Positions 31,765-43,800 of a stretch of 64,000 nucleotides of DNA are shown piece by piece; position 1 is the first letter of the stretch; each line of letters opens with the position of its first letter. The notes under the pieces are model-generated. The model saw only the letters and a program-made list of their open reading frames with translations, made no database searches and had not been told where the DNA came from. Source of the DNA: Molanna angustata (lineage: Eukaryota; Arthropoda; Insecta; Trichoptera; Molannidae); contig OY754990.1 of the NCBI GenBank assembly GCA_963576475.1, positions 7,815,985 to 7,879,984 of the forward strand, written 5' to 3'. Position numbers and translations under genes: made by a program.

Positions 31765-32057
31765 CATAGATTTTTATTATTTTATACTAGATGTAGTTCT
31801 CCGTGTAAAAAGTGAGTCATGGAATATCGCGCGTTTGACGTTTTGGTTGGCAACATATTTCAATTTTCCTTACATTTCAACACATCCTAGATAACTGTTA
31901 TCTAAATCTAAACAATTCACATTAGTCGTAATTCTCTATAGAAAAACGATGTGGTCTGCCCTCCAAAACGTCAAAAATCCCCCGGAATAATGCCTCACTT
32001 CGAATCATACAAAATTTGCCAACTACGACACCCAGTATATTATAATAAAAATCTATG
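31765..32057. mobile_element. hAT-like MITE, copy 3
   Basis: The ends are catagatttttattat and aaaaatctatg. A perfect 8-bp duplication, gagtgatc, lies at 31757-31764 and 32058-32065. The internal sequence matches the copies at 2561 and 25703, with a deletion of about 35 bp. Confidence 0.85.
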
Positions 32058-32545
32058 GAGTGATCATTCCTAGTTTGAAAAACGATTGACTTATGTTTAA
32101 AAATAGAACAAGCAAGTTTTGTTGTAAAATATTCCAATGGCTTACATAGATTTTAAACTATTGTCAAATAATATGTATTTTGAGAATCATTCTCCATCCA
32201 TTGTTTAAAAATCCTTGTTATATTTGAAATCACGCATTTTCAATAGATTTTTCTTTTAATATCTGCGTCTTTAGGCCAATATGTTTCGTGAAGATTTCTT
32301 CATTCAGCATCGTCTGAAGAGTATTTCTTTGTTCGAAGTTCAGCAGATTATTTGTCAACAATTTGAACAACTTATGACTGACGTATGAATTATCTTACTA
32401 TACATATGATAATGTAAATATGATATATACAATGAAAAGTTCTACCAGAGTCATACGTGCGTCGCTAACGACTGTTGTGTACCAGGTCCTGAAACAAATA
32501 AAAATTCAATAAGTGCCTATCATCACAAACGGAGCTTTGTTAATG
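32058..32545. other. Spacer between two MITEs
   Basis: After the 8-bp duplication the sequence is AT-rich and apparently unique. No exon is seen. Confidence 0.3.
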
Positions 32546-32860
32546 CATAGAATAATAATAGTATAGAATACTCTTTAGCCTGCAGTAAACGTGACTGCTT
32601 TATGTTGACTAATTTGGTCAACATTTTGCTACGAGCATTCGGTAATCATTTGGCTGTCTGCGTGATACGTTCTCCAAATAGGTAATTTTTTAACTGCTTG
32701 CAAAATTATTTACGCAGTCATAACGAGTAGTACTATAGGAACAATGTCTACCAGCAGAGTCATACATATATTGATACGAGCCGGCCAATAAAACGGCTTC
32801 ACTTTTTCAGCGAGGTATTGTGTGGGAATGAGTATTCTATAGTTTTATTATTATTCTATG
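32546..32860. mobile_element. hAT-like MITE (family 2), unbroken copy
   Basis: The inverted ends are catagaataataatagtata and agttttattattattctatg. It is the unbroken counterpart of 21495-22382 and defines that copy's insertion point. The flanking 8-mers match only weakly. Confidence 0.7.
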
Positions 32861-33129
32861 TTATATTGATAACATGAAAATCATTTAAAAAAAAGAACAC
32901 TCAACTAGCGAAGAAAATCATGATTGGATACCATATCTTGAAAATCTTCTATTTACATGACTAAGAACTCAAACAGTCAAAATTCAAATATTGAGAGTTC
33001 TTGAACAGAATATGTTCAAGTGGGCAAGTCTGGTCAGTGAAAATCTAATTATAGATTTAGGTTACAATTAAAATAATTAGTTTATTTTTTAAAGTAAAAA
33101 GAATAGAAATTTCACTATGGTTTTATACC

Positions 33130-33293
33130 CAGCCCCCCTAAATGACAATGTGTCATTTAGCTCACGAAAAGAAACAAGAAAAGATCACTCAATGTATGGA
33201 TGTGACAGTTGTCACGTGACTGGCAACTGTCACTTCCATACATTGATTTATCTTTTCTTGAGCTACACATTGACACATTGTCTATGGGGGCTG
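33130..33293. mobile_element. Hairpin MITE
   Basis: Inverted ends cagccccc...gggggctg. The arms pair throughout: gacaatgtgtcatttagctc with gagctacacattgacacatt, and tcaatgtatggatgtgacag with ctgtcacttccatacattga. Length 164 bp. Confidence 0.75.
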
Positions 33294-33445
33294 TTTTGTA
33301 AACATCTAATTTGAGTGAAAACTGATTGTATTTTGTACTAACACTATTTGTAATAAAAATTGACTTGAAATCTATATCAAGTGTTATTCTTTGGATACGA
33401 TTTATCACCACCATAATAAGAAGAATATTCTTCAAAGGAGAAAAT

Positions 33446-33656
33446 ATTACAAGCGGTCTTACTCTTGACATTCCAATCCAATTTCAATCTACGCTTAGAA
33501 CTTGCCTACTTACATACCTGCCACATTATTCTCCATTATAAGTGTAAATTCTATATCCATTATCCATTACCTGCCGTAGTATTTTCTGTAATCTATTAGG
33601 CTCTATGCTTAGATTTGAAGTTAGGATTGAAATCGAGTATCAAGAGTAAGACCGCA
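33446..33656. mobile_element. Short fold-back element
   Basis: About 50-bp inverted ends: left agcggtcttactcttgac and right tcaagagtaagaccgc, with gattgaaat/atttcaatc continuing inward. No ORF. Confidence 0.6.
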
Positions 33657-34739
33657 GATCTCAAATATTTGGTCATTTTATCAGGAAAAAAATATACTTC
33701 AACATGCTATAGACTCAATGCAATAAATGTACGCATGATAACTCAACAATAGACATGCATTCAAAAATAATTGAATCAAGCAATCAAATCATTCCTAAAA
33801 TGGAAGAAATATTTTCTATCTACAATATTATACCATGTATTAATTCAAATGTGTTATTTTTATTAATAGTATCTATGTAAGTATAATTATACAGAGTTAA
33901 TTTTATCTATGGTAGTATGATTACTAGAGTACCTACCACTTCATATGGTAATGCTGGTACGACTGTCAGTCAGTCAAACAAACTGAATTATATTGCCAAA
34001 TCTGTATCTCATGCTCTGATCTCATATTTAAAACTTAAAAATAAGAAATTGTAAAAGTAATCAATCCGAGTTTTATATGACAGAATAATAATAGATTAAT
34101 ATAGGTTCTCTCTCGCAACGGTCTACCATCTAACGGCTAATGATTCTTACAACATGACAAAGCCCAAAGGTTCGGGGACTTTCCGCAGGACAATGTTGAC
34201 CTACGAGATTTCGATAGTAGTCCCGAAGGTTTGCATCGTCAGAAACAATTACCTACCCTTATTTTGTCACAAATACCGCAGAATTAATTTATCCACAAAA
34301 GCGCGATAAACCTACATTTTGCCATATCTGGCCAGGTCTATTTTTTTACATCTGACAACACTAAAAAATCTTACCCATTCAAAAATAAAAAAAATAATCA
34401 TTTACTAAAATGTGGAGTATTGGAATTCTTTCTTGGTATTTTAAATTACCTCAGGGCTTGTTCACTCTCATACTAAAACTTGTTATCATCTGGTTATGGC
34501 CATTATGGGTCCTTGATAGTTTTCATAATGAGAGGAGAAGCGCCACCGTACGGGTCATAGAAAAGAGATAGAGATATGGTGAGATAGACATATTTGTACT
34601 AGTTTTACATGACCGGTCGGTTTGTATGAAGTGAGAGATCTGTACTACTATATAATCTGTGGTTTACCATAGCTAAAATACATATTTGTTGATGCTTTTC
34701 ATCCAAGACATATTGAAAATGCTGTTAATAGGTTAAAAG
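33657..34739 (-). other. Sequence just past the kirre/rst stop codon
   Basis: AT-rich, no ORF. It should contain the 3'-UTR of the minus-strand receptor gene, but I cannot point to one poly-A signal with confidence. Confidence 0.35.
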
Positions 34740-34870
34740 TTAGTTGTTAGATGAACAACCTTTCTTGGTAAGTTGCACAACCTGCTGAGAGTTCTGTGTA
34801 GCCGACGGAGACTGGGGCGCTGCCTGCTGTTGAGGGGATGTCACCAGACTCGACGGAGACATCAGGGGGC
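34740..34870 (-). CDS. kirre/rst: kirre/rst exon M, last coding exon
   Basis: Encodes [20 protein letters not shown] then [20 protein letters not shown] and SNN-TAA. Acceptor ctgattctag. No PDZ-binding C-terminus; an alternative last exon further left is possible but not seen. Confidence 0.82.
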
Positions 34871-37800
34871 CTAGAATCAGATTGAAACAATTTTGTCAAA
34901 GAGTATCAATAGATTGGTCAAACCTTTGCAAAATATCTGTTCTATATACATACATAATAGACTAGATTTCTACCTTCCATCTTGCCTTACATTATAGGAT
35001 GGAAATATGGTACTAATTTTGATCAAATACTGTAATTTTAATCATACATTTATTGTGAATCACTTATTAATGATCATATACTTATTTTTTTTGAACAAAT
35101 TACTAGTGAACATATTATGCAAATGACAGGAGATACGGGCCGATACGGCAAATGACAGGGTTGTAGATCCATCAAAGAACAAATATTAATAATTGTGAAT
35201 AAATTATTGGCGAAAGAATGTTTCTTTTGATTGATTGGTGAAAATATATTTATTGTGAATAAATTACTAGTGAACATATATTCATTGTAAATAAATTATC
35301 GGTGAAAGAATGCATCTATTCATTGAATAACTAACCGGTGAATACATGTTTATTCGTGACTGTATATTTGTTGTGAAGAAATTGTTGTTGAAAATATTTT
35401 TCCTTAAAATTAATAACTAACTTATTTTCCTTAATAGTTTATTGTGAATAACTTATTTGTGGTTGTATATTTTACTGTGAAGAAATTATTGGTGAAATAA
35501 CTGTTGAAAATAAAGGTATTTCTTGTGAATACTTACTAGATCCCACTGGTGTCATACTGAGCATGGAATTTCTGATGGAATTGTAGGGGGGCGGAGCCGG
35601 CGTTGCTGCTGGATTTGCAGTATTTACCGTATCTGAAAATTTTAAAAAGTATAAACAAAAATTATTTATGTCCGTCATTATTTGTCAAGAATCTTATCAC
35701 AAAATGCTAACAAAATTTGTCTGAAACTACTCATGAAGTAACTATTTTTCATCAAAAAAATATTCGATTTACAAACATGAGTACGAGTAGGTAAACAAGC
35801 CAAAATGAAATGATATTTCTGACGCAGTTCAGGGGTGACATCTGTTGATCTGTGCGAGAACATTGTCACCTCGTGTATAAGGACTGTTGCTTTCATTGTT
35901 TTGCAAATAAACCAACTTCTCAATAGATGGCGTCACAAAAAGGTATCTTCGTTACTTCATAGATGGCTATAGTAAAAATGTACTATTTTCAAACGATCTG
36001 TCACTCAATATTAAAATATATTATGTATAACTTTCAAAATTGCATTGATAAGGGAACTGAATAATAATTCGGATAGCGTGTTAAAGAATTATCACTAAAT
36101 ATCCTTTGAAAAAATTGTCAAATTCATAACGTCCTCCTTTTTTGAAGTCGTTTTAGACCTTTTTTTTTGAACTTTTCCCAGAAGTCAAAGGTAATTAGAA
36201 TTGCTACTGTGAATGTATATCATCTGTGATTGTACTTATTTCTTGTATAAAGAGTGGTCTTATGAAGTTGAATAGATTGCCTCCAGATATCCGCAGCGCT
36301 CAAAGCAAGATCACTTTCCCTAAAGGACTGAAATCAGCTTTGTTTCGTAGAGCAACATTAGAACGAAATATCAGGCGCCCATGGAATGAACCTCAATCAT
36401 TAAACGGCGCTACAAAAATCGCATTATAATAATATAAATCTTACTAATTCCCCCACCCGTTCTGAGGTACGGGTTCCCGTACGTGGCAGCGTATCTGATG
36501 TCTATCCCGTTGGGCGACAGCAGACCGCCGTTCTGCTTCAGGAGGCCGTTCTGCTGAAGGGAGCCGAGGGTGTCGTACGTCACCGAGGGCAGACCGATGC
36601 TGTTGGCGTCTGCTCTGGCCCTTCTCTGCAGGGAGCTGTTACTGTCGACGTCGCCACGGCGATGCAGGGAACCTCCCTCTATGCTGGGAGGACGCTGAAC
36701 CAGATGAAGCCTACAAGAAGACCAGAATGATTTTGTATAAATATGGATTATTCAAATTAAAATTAAAGAAAAGTCTTTTTTTATGTTTATACTTGAACTA
36801 TTCATTCATTCATTCATACCATCACGGCATATCCCACAATGTGGGGTAACCAGCGAAAGGTGTGCGGGTGTGCCTTATAAAAGGGAGAACAACACATCTA
36901 TGTATACCCACACACCATTCTCGTTTCACCAAAAAAGGCACTACATTCAGAATGGGTGGTGAACCTCATTGCTGAACTATGTGAGATGTTATTGTTGCCT
37001 GCTGTATTTTCGGCTTAGAATAGTGCTTCCATTCTTTTAAATCATTGTTTTCGAGTATCCCGTAAGAGCCGGGTAATCGAAAAAAATACTTGAACTATTT
37101 GATGAAATTTCTTGATTTTCAATTCCATTTTTATTGTAAGTTGATTTAATATAAAATACAGATATACTTTTTAAGTATGATTGATGTTGGCATTCACTAT
37201 CACAGTGTCACTATTTCAAGATGCATAAGCCCCGACACAGGTTTTAATGTACCTACGATTAATGTTGTTATTCACTATTACAAGAAGTAGTCTAAGAGAA
37301 GAAAATAAGAAGATGATGACTTGACAAACTTACCGACTGGCTGAATGTGAATCGAGAGACGTCTGCATCGGGCTCTGCAGATGTCTCGACAGTGTCGGTG
37401 GAGGGTTGTACTCTCTGCTGTAATCTACGTAGCTGGAGTATCCATTGTTGTTTTGGCCATCCTGCAACAAACGAAATATATTATTATGATACTTTATTAT
37501 TCTTCTAGTTGTGCCGCTCGTGACGGAGGTTAGGGAATGTCACGCCACACTCATCACGATCTTGCGCCAATCAAATTAGTGACGCCGCATCCGAAATCCT
37601 CAATCATTGCCTGAAATTTTTGAGCCTATATGTCCTTCTAATAACCTTCATACCATACCCCATCTCCTCTCTATGTTTCCCTTCACTATGAGTGAAGGGC
37701 ATATTGTTTATCACCGCGGAATATATGGCCAAAGTACGTGGCTTTGCGTCTCTTGACAGTGGCCAATAACTCTCTCACATCACATTCAAAACACTTTTGA

Positions 37801-40800
37801 CAGAGACTCTATCAACCCATGAGATATACATACATTAATATTTTAAAATGCAAGAATTTTATTTATCATTGAGATTTTCGTAGTCCATCTTTCCACTCCA
37901 TACAAAGTTTTTTTTCCTAAAATCGAGTAAATATTTCTATTTTTTGAAAAATAAACTCTTTATTATATGTATTCTAGTGCTCTCTTATTGAATAGAGCCG
38001 TCGGTCCTGATAAAGAGTCCGCTAGTGAGACATGAACATGGCAGAAGACGCATGGAAGTAGAAATAACGCGGTTGAAACGAAACTTGGCCAAAATCACGT
38101 GAGTTTGAATTCCTTATTCACGATAGACCAAAAATAGATAGTAGAATGGCTGCGCTAATTATCCCGTGAGATCCCGACTTGGCCAAAATCACGCGAGATT
38201 GAATTCCCTATTGACGATAGACCAAAAATAGATCATAGAATGGTAGTCCTAGATATCCTGTGAGATCCCGACTTGGCCATAATCACGCAAGATTGAATTC
38301 CCTATTCACGATGGACCAAAAATAGATCGTAGATTGGCAGCCCTAGATATTTCGACTTAGCCAAAATCACGCGAGTTTGAATTCACTATTCACGATAGAC
38401 CAAAAATAGATCGTAGAATGGCTGCGCTAATTATCCTGTGAGATCCCGACTTGGCCAAAATCAAGCGAGATTGAATTCCCTATTGACGATAGACCAAAAA
38501 TAAATCATAGAATGGTAGCCCTAAAATATCATAATTTCGTCACTACAGCGGGCAAAGACAGACGGATACCTACACAAAACGGTCAGACAGATACTTAACT
38601 TTGTCAAAATGTGTTTTACCTTATAATGTATGGATGGTGGGAAGTTGTGATCAGAGTAATCGTTGGAGTATCTTGAATATTTCATCAGCAGTGCAGCTTG
38701 GTCTGCTGGGAGTGGAACGGGGCCCGCCAGTGGCAAGCCGGACCGATAATCCGTCTGAGAATATTCCTGGAAACAATCAAACATTAATACATTTTAACTA
38801 TTCAACAATGTTACCATTATACGGTGCAGGTATTGAGGTATGCTTGATGACTCTCAAATAACACTTGTACAAGTTAGTATGTAAGCAAGCTAAGAATGAA
38901 CTTATCTGACTCGGTTCAGGGAAAATATTTATGCGACAGCATTGTCTCCTCGTGTTTTAATTGCTTTCGAACCAATTCTCAATAGATGGGATTAGAAAAA
39001 AAGTTTCTTTGTCATTCCATAAAATATAATTAAAGTGGAATTTAGTGGTTCGGATCGAGTGGTGAGGATGGCAGCGGATGGGGAGATAACAAATGGCAGA
39101 CCCCCTGGAAGACCACCCAAACGATGGAAGGATAGCTGGACGTCCACTTCACAAGAGCAGGCTCCGAGAATAACAGGACACAGTCCTAACTAAAGCAGAA
39201 GAAGAAGAAGAAGTAGGAATTTAGAGTGGAAGCACTATTCTAAGATTCTAAGCCGTTGCCTCACAACTATAAATATTAGAATATACTGTATCAAAAATAA
39301 TTTAAATACACCGAAACTTACCGGGTTGCAGGAATCCTCGTGTTTAAGGTCCAGTTTCAGATCACTAATGTATGAGGTTCTGTCTCCTCTGTCGACCTTG
39401 TGTTCTGCGTCCACCATCACGTCGGGTTTCTCGCTGACTCGCTCCCCTTTTCGCGCAGACGCTGACGATGAAGAAGTCCGCCTTCTTCGAGTGCGTCGCA
39501 AACACAGAATCAGACACATGACGACCACAAGAACTAGAAGAGCTCCCCCAGATATAGCGAACACCATCATCAGGAAAGGCAACGTACCTAAAAAAATAAA
39601 GATCGATTAGATATTTTTATTCAAGAGCTGTATCGGAGAAAAAAGATCCATGGGAGGCATCTCACACTCAGGTCATATGAATCACAGATAGTATAGTAAC
39701 TCCTATAAGGAGTTGGACAGGACCAACAAGGCGGCTTACTATAATCGATGCTATGGTATTGTGAGTGGTCTTATAAAGTGTAATAGATTGCCTCCAGATA
39801 TCCGCAGTGCTCAAATTAAGAGCACTTTCTCTAGGACTGAAAACATCTTTGTTCCGTTGAGCAAAATATGACCGAAATATTAGTGCCCTTGGAATGATCC
39901 TGAATCATTAAATGGCTCTATAAAAATAATAATGGCGTCAAGATTCTGAGATACATATAATAACATTTTAGTAGGTAATTCGTTACCTACACTTTAAAGG
40001 TCCGTTTATATTACAACATAGATAGTTAGCCGCTTCAATAGACTATCAAATTCCTTCACAGAATTGGTACGTTGTATTCAAGAAGATATCAATGTATGAT
40101 GTCTTTTTGATGGCACATTCGTTTGACATATTTCTTGAATTTAGTGAGGAGCCAAGACAAGAAAGTCTTGATCACAAAGCGCACAAATCCTGGACACAAG
40201 TGCAATTCGTTATGGAGAGGTGTCGTGTGACATATTTTTTCAGCTACATACCTAGATAACCCTTGCAACGGCATTAAATACCTTTAGCAAAATATCAAGC
40301 TGATATACTTCATCTATTAGTACATAGTGCATACCTATAGTGGTAGTGGTAGCTTTTGTATATATTTGACTGCTTTAATTATGTATATCTGTTCCTTCAT
40401 TTGCTGGTAACATTCTAAATCGTGCACTTTTACAAACATTGTGTTTGAAACCAATCAAAGGTCTACTATTATTATATTATATTGCTGTGAAAAGGATAAA
40501 ACCTAGAATATGATGGGATCTTACTCTGGGCTATCAGATGTATCTCCATTACGTCCGTGCCATAGTCGTTGGTGACAGAACAGTTGTAGGAGCCGTAGTG
40601 TCTATCTTGGCTGTCGCGAATTATTAGGATTGATTTCAGACCGTCAGACAGTGGCTCTTCCAACATAGAATATTCCTGGAAAAGAAAACAACATGTTTAT
40701 TAAATATAGAGTAAATTACAATCTTATGGGATATTGACTTCATTAAATTAAATTAATTACAGCTTATAATGCCTTTTTATGAGAAAATATAATTCAAATT

Positions 40801-43800
40801 TTATATACACATTGACAATTCTTGGAGAAACTCCAGATGGCTTACAAAGACGCTCATTGCCAAGCCACAATAATTAATAAAACGAGAATTCTTAAAAAGA
40901 CACTCAATGTCAAGTCTCATGAATGGATAAAACAAAAATGACCGAATTGGTACTCAATTTTAAGCTCTTAGAATGGTTGAAGCGAGAATTCCCTGAAAGA
41001 TACTCAATTCTAAGCTCTAACGATGGAAGACGGGGATTTGCCCAAAAAAATACTCAATGCTAAGTTACAATAATGGATGAAGCGAGAATGCACGAAAAGA
41101 TTCTCAATGCTAAGTTATGTACAGTAATGGATGAAGCGAGAATGCCCGAAAAGATTCTCAATGCAAAGTTACAATAATGGATGAAGCGAGAATGCCCGAA
41201 AAGATAATCAATGCTAAGTTACAATAGTGGATGAAGCGAGAATGCCCGAAAAAATACTCAATGCCAAGCCTTATGAATGGATGAAGCAAGAATTGGCAAA
41301 AATGCAATCAATCATTTTTCAATTTGGCAATGCAATCAAAAAATAAATTATAAGTTTTACCTGATTGTTGTGAGTGTTGATCTCTCTTCCACCAAAAGAC
41401 CACACTAAATGCACCGGCCTTGGTACAGAAACAATTCGACATTCGATCTTCGCTGAATCTCCCGGTATCCCCAATTGACTCTTGGGAGACGCTATATGAG
41501 GAGGACCTGAAAATGAATTTAGTAATTATTTATAAGGCTAATGCAAGTGTCGTAGCATAATTAGGTGTTACATAATATATTGAATTACTATCTGAAATTT
41601 TCAATATTTTAAAAATGATTATATTTTTTTATAATATTATTAAAATTTTAAATTCGTAAATACACCTCGCCACTTAATACAGAATTTTACGACGGAATTT
41701 TTAAATGACAATCGCACACAAATTAACTAATGACAATCTCACTCAGCGTAATTTACGAGTGATAATCACACCATTATAATTATTACTATAATTTTTCATC
41801 GAGTGACCCACACATAATATCATTTACGAGTGACACATTATAATTTATGATTGACAAACATACCCAATATAATTTTCGAGTGACAATCTAACATCGCATA
41901 ATTTACGAGTGACATTCACACGTGGTATAATTTACGAGTGATATTAACACGTCGCATAATTTACGAGAGACAATCACACATCCTTTAATTTACGAGTGAC
42001 AATCACGCGCCGTAATTTACGAATGACAATCATACATCGTACAATTTACGAGTGACATTCACACGTAGTATGATATACAAGTGACAACTATACATAATTT
42101 AATTTACAAGTGATAATCACACATAGTAATTTACGAATGACATTAACACGTCGTATAATTTTCGAGTGACAACCACACACATCGTATAATTTACGAGTTT
42201 AACAGACACACACATACATAAAAAAAATAACTAGTGATAGACAACAGAATTTGCGAGTGACAATCCATACCTTTAACGTAGACCATAGCCTCTGCTTGTA
42301 TTTCTGGAAAACCTAGCACCATGGCTTTGCAGTGATATCTTCCAGACGAAGAACTGTCCACTCGGAGTGTCAAATTGGGAGTCGTTCCAACGACCTGTAA
42401 CAAATACAAAATAAATATTAAAACGTGAATATTCGCCAAAAAAGGGCACGAATAAAATCGTGTTTATCGCAAATTGTTCAATAATTCAGGTCTCTCTAGT
42501 CATAAGTGTATGAAAAGTAACAGAATCTGAAATCCCAACCTAGAAACTATACCTACCTATTAATTTTGCTATGTAAACAATCTAATAACGACCTTGCAAA
42601 CTATCTTTTCAACTAAAATGATTCGGAATTACGTGACAAGAATCGGTTCGGGTCCAAGGTTAAGAGTGGGGGTTTGAAGATAAAATAATGGCTAAAGTTT
42701 AGTTTTGGATCTTGGCGACAGATGGCAGGGGGATCACTCACGACTAAGATAACATGTCATATTATATTATAATTATCGTTTGACACCATTCAGTGATGAA
42801 CTTGATCAATCGGAATAGGTAGGTGGGTACTTGTTGAGAAAAAAAAAGTATATATGTTTATTTCCACTTCTCTGTTCTTTTTATATACTACTAGTGAACC
42901 CCCGGCAAACTTCGTATTGCCTGTATAATTAAAAATGGTCCATAACCACCCGCCGCTTCAGACCCTTCAGTACCTCCCGTCCCTTCAGTGCCTCCCGTCC
43001 CTTCAGTGCCTCCCGTCCCTTCAGTGCCTCCCGTCCCTTCAGTGCCTCCCGTCCCTTCAGTGCCTCCCGTCCCTTCAGTGCCTCCCGTCCCTTCAGTGCC
43101 TCCCGTCCCTTCAGTGCCTCCCGTCCCTTCAGTGCCTACCGTCCCTTCAGTGCCTCCCGTCCCTTCAGTGCCTCCCGTCCCTTCAGTGCCTCCCGTCCCT
43201 TCAGTGCCTCCCGTCTCTTCAGTGCCTCCCGTCCCTTCAGTGCCTCCCGTTCCTTCAGTGCCTCCCGTCCCTTCAGTGCCTCCCGTCCCTTCAGTGCCTC
43301 CCGTCCCTTCAGTGCCTCCCGTCCCTTCAGGCCCTTCAGTACCACCCGTCCCGTCAGACCCACCAGTACCTCCCTTCCCTTCATTACCTCCCGTCCCTTC
43401 AGTAGGTTAAGAAAAAGTTTAATTCCCGACACAATACTGGGAAGACCTACGAAGAGATGAAAGGACAGTTGGACCTTCTTTTTCCAGGATTCTCCAACTT
43501 CATAGGTAAAATGAACAAATACACGATAAAGAAGAAGAAGAAGAAAAAAGTTTGAATCCAGAAACCGTCCTGGAAAACCTGCGAAGAGATGGAAGGACAG
43601 TTGCATCTTATTCTTCCACAATACTCCACCTTCATAGGTAAAATGACCAAATACACAATGAAGAAGAAGAAGAAGAAAAAAGTTTAAATCCAAAAAATGT
43701 CCTGGAAGACCTGCGAAGAGATGGAAGGACAGTTGAAGCTTCTTCTCCCAGAGTATTAGGTCATTTTACCTTCATAGGTAAAATGACCTAATACCCGAAG

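Noticed and set aside
37490..37870. A minus-strand LINE fragment in kirre/rst intron I-J
   Set aside because: The base composition and a few residues suggest reverse transcriptase tail, but no frame gives a motif I can defend.
42935..43693. VPPVPS-type and KGREAL-type repeat ORFs on both strands
   Set aside because: An 18-bp minisatellite is open in many frames; overlapping ORFs on both strands argue against coding.
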